The position numbers and the translations under genes were made by a program. The notes below the pieces were generated by a model that was not told the DNA's origin, ran no database searches, and saw only the letters and a program-made list of their open reading frames with translations. Positions 31,734 to 37,926 of a DNA stretch of 37,926 nt are shown here, in pieces (the first letter of the stretch is position 1; every line of letters begins with the position of its first letter). The DNA is from HGM04593 sp045646845 (lineage in GTDB: Bacteria; Bacteroidota; Bacteroidia; Bacteroidales; Bacteroidaceae). The DNA lies in contig JAZRLO010000035.1 of the NCBI GenBank assembly GCA_045646845.1, positions 1-37,926 on the forward strand, written 5' to 3'.

Positions 31734-32693
31734 ATGAATGAAAAGTATGTAATTGGTATTGACCTAGGTGGAACAAACACTGTTATTGGTCTCGTGGATG
31801 CAAAGGGCCATATATTGGCAAAGGATGATTCTATCAAGACTCAGGCTCACCCTGATATCGAAGAATATACCGACTCTATTGCAAACGTAATAAAGAAACT
31901 TGCCGATGAGAATGGTTGCAGCGGCAAACTGGAAGGTGTTGGTGTGGGTGCTCCCATGGCTAATTATTACACCGGTGAAATTGTCAATGCTGCCAATCTG
32001 CCGTGGAAAGGTATAGTTCCTCTGGGCTGGCTTATCGAGAAGAAGACTGGTCTTGTGACAAAGGTTACAAATGATGCGAATGCAGCTGCCATCGGTGAAA
32101 TGAAGTACGGTGTTGCGCAAGGAATGAAAGACTTCGTGTATATTACTCTTGGAACAGGTGTAGGTAGCGGTATCGTAGCAAACGGGCAGCTCATATATGG
32201 TCATGATGGTTTTGCCGGTGAGCTTGGTCATACGACATCTCCTGTACTCGAAGGCCGCAAGTGCGGTTGTGGACGTGTAGATTGTCTTGAAACATACACC
32301 TCGGCTACGGGTATTGTACGTACAGCAAAGAAATGGTTGGTTGAGCGTGATACTCCAAGCATGTTGCGCGACATCTGCATCAACGAGCTTACCTCCAAGA
32401 TGCTTTTCGATGCAGCAATGCAAGGCGACCAGCTTGCGAACGAGATTTTTGAGTTTACAGGAAAGGTACTCGGCGATGCGTTCTGTAACTTCATCGCATT
32501 CTCTGCACCCGAGGCTATCATTCTCTTTGGTGGTCTTGCAAATGCCGGTGACCTCTTGCTCAACCCCATCCGCAAGCAGATGAACGAGAATGTGGTATTC
32601 TTGTGGAAAGATAAGGTGAAAGTCCTCAAGTCTTCACTACCCGGTGCCGACGCTGCAGTCCTCGGTGCTTCGGCTCTCGGCTGGAAGGATTAA
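31734..32693 (+). CDS. ROK family sugar kinase (glucokinase/GlcNAc kinase-like)
   Basis: A 319-aa ROK-family kinase. The N-terminal phosphate loop is IGIDLGGTNTVIGLVD. The ROK glycine-rich core is TLGTGVGSGIVANG, with the conserved GHDGFAGELGHTT preceding the zinc-binding CGCGRVDCLE. It phosphorylates a hexose with ATP in the cytoplasm. Glucose, GlcNAc or ManNAc are all possible for this family; a Bacteroides ROK enzyme (RokA) is known to phosphorylate GlcNAc and glucose. Given neighbouring hexosaminidases and the NagB-like gene, GlcNAc is my preferred substrate. It is divergent from the second GH20 and followed by a 48-bp palindrome. Confidence 0.93.
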   Translation: MNEKYVIGIDLGGTNTVIGLVDAKGHILAKDDSIKTQAHPDIEEYTDSIANVIKKLADENGCSGKLEGVGVGAPMANYYTGEIVNAANLPWKGIVPLGWLIEKKTGLVTKVTNDANAAAIGEMKYGVAQGMKDFVYITLGTGVGSGIVANGQLIYGHDGFAGELGHTTSPVLEGRKCGCGRVDCLETYTSATGIVRTAKKWLVERDTPSMLRDICINELTSKMLFDAAMQGDQLANEIFEFTGKVLGDAFCNFIAFSAPEAIILFGGLANAGDLLLNPIRKQMNENVVFLWKDKVKVLKSSLPGADAAVLGASALGWKD

Positions 32694-32722
32694 TATTTCC
32701 GCTTTTTCCGGTGACATCATGT

Positions 32723-32770
32723 TAAAGCAAAGTACAGACAGCGGCGCGCCGCTGTCTGTACTTTGCTTTA
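32723..32770. repeat. 48-bp perfect spacerless palindrome (core GGCGCGCC)
   Basis: Two 24-bp arms (TAAAGCAAAGTACAGACAGC... and complement) meet at GGCGCGCC without a loop, 30 nt after the kinase stop. The core is the same as in the kbl-downstream palindrome, with unrelated arms. It likely forms a very stable RNA hairpin marking the transcript end. Confidence 0.88.
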
Positions 32771-32869
32771 TGCCGCATCAATGTTCTCCTTTTCGGCTCC
32801 CTTTTGTTTAAAAAATTATGGATAAAGACTAAAAAAGATTAATAATGTTAATTTTCGGATATTTTATTA

Positions 32870-32877
32870 TATCTTCG
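32870..32877 (+). promoter_or_regulatory. -7 box for the sulfatase operon
   Basis: TATCTTCG followed by CG, 47 nt upstream of the sulfatase ATG; the -33 element is not clear. Confidence 0.45.
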
Positions 32878-32924
32878 CGTATGATGAACGTTCTGCCTGA
32901 AAACAGAAACAAAATATGGAATAA

Positions 32925-34493
32925 ATGAACAAAATATTCGACAAGACAAAGACACTGATAAGTCTATCTATGGCTGGTTTCTCTACTCTCCCGGCATTTG
33001 CAAGCGACTGCGGTGATGATGACAAGAAACCTATGAATATCCTGTTTATCATGTGTGATGACCATTCGTACCAGACAATCAGTGCGTACGATACGACATT
33101 TATCCGCACTCCGAATATTGACCGTATCGCGGCCGATGGTCTGCGTTTTACCAATAGTTTCGTTGCCAACTCAATAAGTGGCCCATCACGCGCCTGCATG
33201 CTCACCGGCAAGCATAGCTTTACCAATGGATTTACCGACAATAGCTCTTCGTTCGACGGTAGTCAGCAGACTTTTCCCAAACTGCTCCAGAAGCAGGGAT
33301 ATGAGACTGCTGTAATCGGAAAGTGGCATCTTACATCCGACCCCACAGGCTTTAACCATTGGGATATTCTCATAGGGCAGGGCGATTACTACAATCCTAC
33401 CTTCATCTGCAATGGCGAGAAGGTGCAGCGCGAGGGGTATGCAACGAATGTGACAACGGACTTGGCGCTTGATTGGCTCGAAAATGGACGTAATGCAGAA
33501 AAACCTTTCTGTCTTCTTCTGCACCACAAGGCACCGCATCGTACATGGATGCCGGACACATGTGACCTTGACCTGTTTTGTGACAGCAATTTCCCGCTCC
33601 CCGAGACTTTCTACGACAATTACGAAGGACGTCTTGCGGCAGCTGGGCAGAAGATGTCAATCAGCAAGGATATGGATATAGTGTATGACCTCAAAATGGC
33701 CGACAAGGACAGTACCATACACAGCCGTCCCGACCTCGAGAAGTGGGGACGCCGCATGTACAACAATATGAATCCTGAACAGAAGAAGGCATGGGATGCA
33801 CACTATGACGTGGTGATAGAGAAATTCAAGAAGGCCGGTCTTACAGGCAAGGAACTCGATGCATGGAAATATCAGCAGTATATGCGCGATTATCTGCGCG
33901 TGATAACCTCTGTTGACCGCAATGTGGGCCGCGTGCTCGACTACCTCGAGGCTGAGGGGCTTATGGACAACACGCTTATAGTATATACTTCGGACCAGGG
34001 GTTCTACATGGGTGAACACGGTTGGTTCGACAAGCGCTGGATGTACGAGGAATCGTTCCGCACTCCATTGATCGTACGTCTTCCAGGCGGTGTAAAGGGC
34101 GAGTCCATGGCAATGGTGCAGAACATCGACTACGCACCTACATTCCTTGATGCGGCCGGTGTTGATATCCCGTCCGACATTCACGGCTGTTCATTCCTGC
34201 CGGTACTGAAAGGCAAGAAGTGGAAAGCCAACCGCGACGGTGTATATTACCACTATTACGAATATCCCGACGAGCATGCGGTTAAGCGTCATCTTGGTGT
34301 ACGTACTGAGACTCACAAACTCATACATTTCTATGAGGATGGTGTTTGGGAACTCTATGATCTGAGCAACGACAAGCATGAACTCAACAATATTTACGGC
34401 GAACCGGGTACCGAGAAGATTACTGCAAAACTGAAGAAAAAACTAAAGAAACTTCAGAAACAGTATGGCGAGGAGCAGTTCATTGCAGAATAA
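32925..34493 (+). CDS. Serine-type sulfatase, probable GlcNAc-6-sulfatase-like
   Basis: A 522-aa exported sulfatase. Signal peptide (about 1-27, ending LPAFAS), then NILFIMCDDHSYQ with the metal-binding Asp pair. The modification motif S-G-P-S-R (Ser85 to Arg89) identifies the serine type, whose Ser is oxidised to formylglycine. GKWHL (near residue 127) and HHKAPHRTWMP are S1-family hallmarks, and TSDQGFYMGEHGWFDKRWMYEESFRTP carries the other metal ligands and a substrate site. The whole resembles the S1_11 group, which includes known GlcNAc-6-O-sulfatases of Bacteroides (from memory, not checked). The adjacent maturase gene starts 3 nt after its stop. It would expose sulfated GlcNAc for GH20. 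Confidence 0.92.
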   Translation: MNKIFDKTKTLISLSMAGFSTLPAFASDCGDDDKKPMNILFIMCDDHSYQTISAYDTTFIRTPNIDRIAADGLRFTNSFVANSISGPSRACMLTGKHSFTNGFTDNSSSFDGSQQTFPKLLQKQGYETAVIGKWHLTSDPTGFNHWDILIGQGDYYNPTFICNGEKVQREGYATNVTTDLALDWLENGRNAEKPFCLLLHHKAPHRTWMPDTCDLDLFCDSNFPLPETFYDNYEGRLAAAGQKMSISKDMDIVYDLKMADKDSTIHSRPDLEKWGRRMYNNMNPEQKKAWDAHYDVVIEKFKKAGLTGKELDAWKYQQYMRDYLRVITSVDRNVGRVLDYLEAEGLMDNTLIVYTSDQGFYMGEHGWFDKRWMYEESFRTPLIVRLPGGVKGESMAMVQNIDYAPTFLDAAGVDIPSDIHGCSFLPVLKGKKWKANRDGVYYHYYEYPDEHAVKRHLGVRTETHKLIHFYEDGVWELYDLSNDKHELNNIYGEPGTEKITAKLKKKLKKLQKQYGEEQFIAE

Positions 34494-34496
34494 GGA

Positions 34497-35741
34497 ATGA
34501 AAAGCAACAAGAAGAACAATCTGCATCTGGCCGACGTTGCGAAGATGAGACGCGCGCCGGCATTCGGAACAATGGTGAAGCCTATCGGCTCTGCCTGTAA
34601 TCTCGATTGTCACTATTGCTATTATCGTGACAAAAGCGAGATTTACAGCGGCTCGATGCCGAAAATGAGCGACGAATTGCTGGAGATATACATCAGGCAG
34701 TACATGGAGGGCGCATCGCAGCAGGTCATGAGCTTCTGTTGGCATGGAGGCGAACCCCTTATGGCAGGCTTGCCTTTCTTCCGCAAGGCGATGGAACTGC
34801 AAAGAAAATATGCCGGCGGCAAGGAGGTTGAGAACACCTTGCAGACGAACGGTGTTTTGCTTAATGAGGAATGGTGCAGTTTCTTCAAGGAGAACAATTT
34901 TCTTATCGGTCTTTCGCTCGATGGCCCCGAAGATATACACGATGCCTTCCGCCGCGATTGCGGAGGCGCACCTACCTTCTCGCGCGTGATGCGTGGTGTG
35001 GAACTTATGAAACAGCATGGAGTGGAGTTCAACATCCTCTCTACGGTGAATGCACGCAGTGAGGGACGCGGAGCCGAGGTTTACAAATTCCTCCGTTCGC
35101 TGAACCGGTACATGCAGTTCCTGCCAGTCGTGGAATATGTGAGAGAACGTCCCGGCAAGCGGCCGTTGATAGTTTCTCCCGATGAGGAGGATGCGGTTCC
35201 GGCACCATGGTCGGTTTCGGCAAAAGTGTATGGGCAGTTCATGTGCGATGTCTTTGACGAATGGGTAAAATATGACGTCGGGAACTGTTTCGTACAGCTC
35301 TTTGATGTCACATTGGGCAACTGGTGCGGTGTACAGCCCTCGCTGTGCGCTTTCGCCGAAGTCTGCGGCGATGGTCTTGTGGTAGAGCATAACGGGGATG
35401 TTTATTCTTGTGACCATTTTGTCTATCCCGAGTATCGTCTCGGCAACATAATGGACAAGGAACTTTCCGACATGTACCGCAGCGAGGAACAGCAACTCTT
35501 CGGGCGTGACAAGAGGGATGCCCTGCCTATGGAGTGCAAACGGTGCAACTATTATTTCCTGTGCCGTGGCGAGTGTCCCAAGCACAGGTTCGAGTATGCG
35601 GCAAACGGAGAACCTTACATGAACGCCCTGTGTGATGGATACAAAATGTTCTTCCGGCACACCGACCCTTATATGCGCCAGATGAAGACTCTTATAGAGA
35701 AGGGGTTGCCGGCGTCTGAGATTATGAATTGGAAAAGATAA
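34497..35741 (+). CDS. Radical SAM sulfatase maturase (anSME-like)
   Basis: A 414-aa radical-SAM/SPASM enzyme. It has the cluster motif CNLDCHYC (Cys34, Cys38, Cys41) and the AFGTMVKPIGSACNLDCHYCYYRDKSEIYSG opening typical of anaerobic sulfatase-maturating enzymes. CWHGGEPL is near residue 80, and a C-terminal cysteine-rich SPASM region includes GNWCGVQPSLCAFAEVCGDG, YSCDHFVYPEYRLGN and CKRCNYYFLCRGECPKHR. These enzymes install formylglycine on the sulfatase Ser or Cys in the cytoplasm before export. The gene is 3 nt after the serine-type sulfatase gene, so it is clearly co-transcribed and the likely partner. It may serve other sulfatases in the cell too. Confidence 0.94.
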   Translation: MKSNKKNNLHLADVAKMRRAPAFGTMVKPIGSACNLDCHYCYYRDKSEIYSGSMPKMSDELLEIYIRQYMEGASQQVMSFCWHGGEPLMAGLPFFRKAMELQRKYAGGKEVENTLQTNGVLLNEEWCSFFKENNFLIGLSLDGPEDIHDAFRRDCGGAPTFSRVMRGVELMKQHGVEFNILSTVNARSEGRGAEVYKFLRSLNRYMQFLPVVEYVRERPGKRPLIVSPDEEDAVPAPWSVSAKVYGQFMCDVFDEWVKYDVGNCFVQLFDVTLGNWCGVQPSLCAFAEVCGDGLVVEHNGDVYSCDHFVYPEYRLGNIMDKELSDMYRSEEQQLFGRDKRDALPMECKRCNYYFLCRGECPKHRFEYAANGEPYMNALCDGYKMFFRHTDPYMRQMKTLIEKGLPASEIMNWKR

Positions 35742-35796
35742 ACAATAAAGATAAACTTGACTAAACAACTTGATAATTAATTGAATTGAAAAGATT

Positions 35797-37719
35797 ATGA
35801 ATCCAAATTTTGTACTTCCAAAAATCGGTGAGATGCCGATATTGGCTTCAATAGAGAGTATCTGTAAATTCGAGAAGGTGCCTACAAGAATCTGCTCTTC
35901 CGAAAAGGAGGGGGCTGTAAGGGCTGCCGACTTAGTGGTGAATGCTATAAAGTCCCATAAGGGCGAGCGTCCTTTTGCTCTGGGACTATCTACTGGCCGC
36001 ACACCCCTCGGTCTCTATAATGAACTCGTGAAACGATGCAAGGCCGGTGAGGTAAGCTTCGCGAACGTAAGGATGTATAGCCTCGACGAATTCTATCCCA
36101 TGGCTCCCGATTCTCCGCAGAGCCGAAACCACAGGGTTTATGAGGATTTTCTCAAGTTTATAGACATAAAGCCCGAGAATGTGCATTTCCCGGACGGTAC
36201 GGTCGCTAAGGAGAATATCAATGAGTATTGCAAGCAGTATGAGAATGAGGTGAACGGCAACATTGACCTCATGATTATGGGCGTTGGCGAGCTGGGTCAG
36301 ATAGGCTTCAATGAGCCGGGAACTTATGCGCACTCTACGACCCGTCTTGTACAGTTGAGCTACAACACCCGCAAGAATCAGGACCAGTTTTTCTCAAACC
36401 CCAATGAAGTGCCCAAGATGGCAATCACAATGGGTCTCGAAACGATAATGAGCGCGAAGGAGATTGTGCTTATGATGTGGGGCGAGGATAAAGCCTGCAT
36501 AGCACGTGACCTTATCGAAGGCGAGGTGAACGAGGAGTATCCCGCGACATCCCTCCAGGAACATGACAATATACAGGTCATTATAGATGAGGCTGCGGCA
36601 CAGGAACTTACACGCGTGAAGGAGCCATGGCTCGTGGCACCTCCCCAGGAGTGGAGCGACAAGCTTGTACGCAAGGCGGTGATATGGCTGTGCCAGACGG
36701 TTGACAAGCCTATCCTGAAACTCACCCGTCAGGATTACATTAAGAATTCGCTTTCAGACCTTCTCGACCGTGTAGGTACATATGACCAGATAAACATACG
36801 TGTCTTCAACGAGATACAGCATATAATTTCGGGCTGGCCGGGCGGCAAACCCAATGCCGACGACTCTACGCGCCCGGTACCATCTACACCGTTCCCCAAA
36901 CGCGTTATAATATTCTCGCCGCACCCCGATGATGATGTGATTTCTATGGGAGGTACCTTTAACCGTCTAATAGAGCAGGGTCACGATGTGCATGTAGCAT
37001 ACCAGACATCGGGTAACGTGGCTGTTTACGATGATGTTGTGTTGCAGAATATCGATACGGCGAAGGAGATGGGCTTCGGTGATGCGTTTGACGAGATTCG
37101 CGAGGTTATTGCGAACAAGAAGGTCGGTGAACCAGAGCCGCGCAAACTGCTCGACCTTAAAGGCGCGATACGCCGTGCCGAGGCACGTGCAGCCTGCCGT
37201 TCTATAGGCCTTGATGACCGTACTAACGCTCACTTCCTGAACCTGCCGTTCTATGAGACCGGAGGTATTAAGAAAGGCCAGTTGAGCGATGATGATATTG
37301 AGATTGTAAAAAAACTTATGCGTGAGGTGCAGCCACACCAGATATATGCAGCAGGTGACCTCACCGACCCTCATGGCACTCACCGTGTGTGTATCGAGGC
37401 TGTGCTCCGTGCTTTCGAGGAGGTTAAGGACGAGCCTTGGGCAAAGGAGTGCCATATATGGCTCTACCGCGGTGCTTGGCAGGAGTGGGATCTTGCTGTT
37501 GCCGATATGGCTGTGCCCCTCAGCCCCGAAGAACTCATACGCAAGCGCCACGCAATTTTCCGTCACCTCTCGCAGAAGGATATAGTTCCCTTCCCCGGTG
37601 AGGACGCACGCGAGTTCTGGCAGCGTGCCGAGGAGCGCACCCAGGGTACGGCTGCACTGTTCAACAAGATTGGCTTGCCCGAGTATCAGGCAATAGAACT
37701 TTTTGCAAAGTTGCTGTAA
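35797..37719 (+). CDS. NagB-like / PIG-L deacetylase fusion (640 aa)
   Basis: The N-terminal part (about 20-290) has the glucosamine-6-phosphate deaminase fold: LGLSTGRTPLGLY, MYSLDEFYP with Asp97 at the place of the E. coli catalytic Asp72, and GFNEPG. However, in the loop GVGELGQIGFNEP the residues equivalent to E. coli Asp141 and His143 are Leu166 and Gln168, so deaminase activity is doubtful. The C-terminal part (about 365-640) is a PIG-L/LmbE-type zinc deacetylase with SPHPDDD (His376, Asp379) and a DPHGTHR motif. Long Bacteroidetes NagB-like proteins of this arrangement are, as I recall, annotated as 'deaminase-like'. The neighbouring sulfatase, ROK kinase and hexosaminidases point to GlcNAc-6-P metabolism. 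No nagA is in the window, so the PIG-L part could supply deacetylation (speculative). Confidence 0.88.
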   Translation: MNPNFVLPKIGEMPILASIESICKFEKVPTRICSSEKEGAVRAADLVVNAIKSHKGERPFALGLSTGRTPLGLYNELVKRCKAGEVSFANVRMYSLDEFYPMAPDSPQSRNHRVYEDFLKFIDIKPENVHFPDGTVAKENINEYCKQYENEVNGNIDLMIMGVGELGQIGFNEPGTYAHSTTRLVQLSYNTRKNQDQFFSNPNEVPKMAITMGLETIMSAKEIVLMMWGEDKACIARDLIEGEVNEEYPATSLQEHDNIQVIIDEAAAQELTRVKEPWLVAPPQEWSDKLVRKAVIWLCQTVDKPILKLTRQDYIKNSLSDLLDRVGTYDQINIRVFNEIQHIISGWPGGKPNADDSTRPVPSTPFPKRVIIFSPHPDDDVISMGGTFNRLIEQGHDVHVAYQTSGNVAVYDDVVLQNIDTAKEMGFGDAFDEIREVIANKKVGEPEPRKLLDLKGAIRRAEARAACRSIGLDDRTNAHFLNLPFYETGGIKKGQLSDDDIEIVKKLMREVQPHQIYAAGDLTDPHGTHRVCIEAVLRAFEEVKDEPWAKECHIWLYRGAWQEWDLAVADMAVPLSPEELIRKRHAIFRHLSQKDIVPFPGEDAREFWQRAEERTQGTAALFNKIGLPEYQAIELFAKLL

Positions 37720-37812
37720 TTGAATAGAACTATTATTGGGCTTGACTAAAAAGGTCTTTTGTCGTTAGGCTTGTCCTCAAAGCCTTCGGCACTCCTTCTA
37801 TATAACAAAATC

Positions 37813-37926
37813 CTAAACCGCTGTGCCATAAAGTTTTTCATTTAGGATATTCAAAGTTCTTTGCGCTCGTTCTATCTTTCTTCTGAGTAGTTCCTCTTCA
37901 CTTAATCCGACTTTGTTTTCATTGTA
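37813..37926 (-). CDS. Partial unknown protein C-terminus (37 codons plus stop)
   Basis: On the minus strand the window edge opens into an uninterrupted frame reading YNENKVGLSEEELLRR..., about 37 residues, ending LNEKLYGTAV and a TAG at 37813-37815. The stretch is charged and helical, consistent with a coiled-coil or protein C-terminus. It could also be chance, since only 114 nt are visible and the start is off the window. No function can be given. It is convergent with the NagB-like gene, and the 93 bp between contain nothing I recognise. Confidence 0.35.
   Translation of the reverse strand, partial: YNENKVGLSEEELLRRKIERAQRTLNILNEKLYGTAV

Noticed and set aside
34443..36002. 519-codon open frame on the minus strand, antisense to the maturase gene
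   Set aside because: It lies wholly opposite the anSME gene and the start of the NagB-like gene, both of which have clear family motifs. The translation shows no recognisable domain and the codon pattern is a mirror of the real frame.
1..37926. tRNA or rRNA genes
   Set aside because: No cloverleaf with a GGTTCRAATCC-type T-loop and no rRNA-like conserved stretch was noticed on either strand; a tRNA scan would settle it.

Overview
The window looks like a chromosomal segment of a Bacteroidales bacterium (Bacteroides/Prevotella-like; genus not resolved). The reasons are PPi-dependent phosphofructokinase, absence of clear Shine-Dalgarno sites, repeated matches to the Bacteroidetes promoter (TTTG, about 19 bp, TAnnTTTG), and secreted glycosidases whose closely related neighbours are typical of this order. 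No rRNA, tRNA, CRISPR array, transposase or phage gene was found. The two outermost genes are cut by the window edges.

Left part (1-11.7 kb), mostly housekeeping. It holds pfp (partial, minus), a small conserved-looking hypothetical, a 974-aa secreted amidase-like/golvesin-like protein, two membrane proteins of unknown function, rpmH with a textbook promoter and terminator, a SemiSWEET, a BASS-family transporter, prmA with an overlapping zinc-ribbon membrane gene, a MATE exporter, an FKBP-type isomerase and a TSCPD protein. A repeat-rich gap at 11.70-12.06 kb separates this from the next block.

Middle part (12.1-22.7 kb). A 1279-aa secreted GH20 hexosaminidase with many accessory domains is followed by a TRIC-type channel. 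Divergent from the channel is a compact SPFH / ribbon-helix-helix / small membrane protein / PAP2 operon with a perfect promoter and a tandem direct repeat over the expected transcription start. Then come nadA and the divergent pair tdh/kbl (threonine to glycine plus acetyl-CoA).

Right part (22.9-37.7 kb), an amino-sugar and sialoglycan block. It holds a dual-domain sialate O-acetylesterase, a 1557-aa SGNH-SGNH-GH33 sialidase, a second GH20, a ROK sugar kinase, a serine-type sulfatase next to its probable radical-SAM maturase, and a NagB-like/PIG-L fusion. Read together, they would de-O-acetylate and release sialic acid, remove sulfate, trim terminal HexNAc, phosphorylate the sugar, and process GlcNAc-6-P. 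This suits host mucin or other sulfated, sialylated glycans. No SusC/SusD pair, sialic acid aldolase or epimerase is present, so uptake and the rest of sialic acid catabolism must be encoded elsewhere.

The most interesting items are the esterase-sialidase fusion with one degenerate SGNH copy, the NagB-like domain lacking the usual catalytic His and Asp, the putative autoregulated SPFH operon, the amidase fold split by a golvesin-like domain, and several palindrome and repeat families in the gaps.
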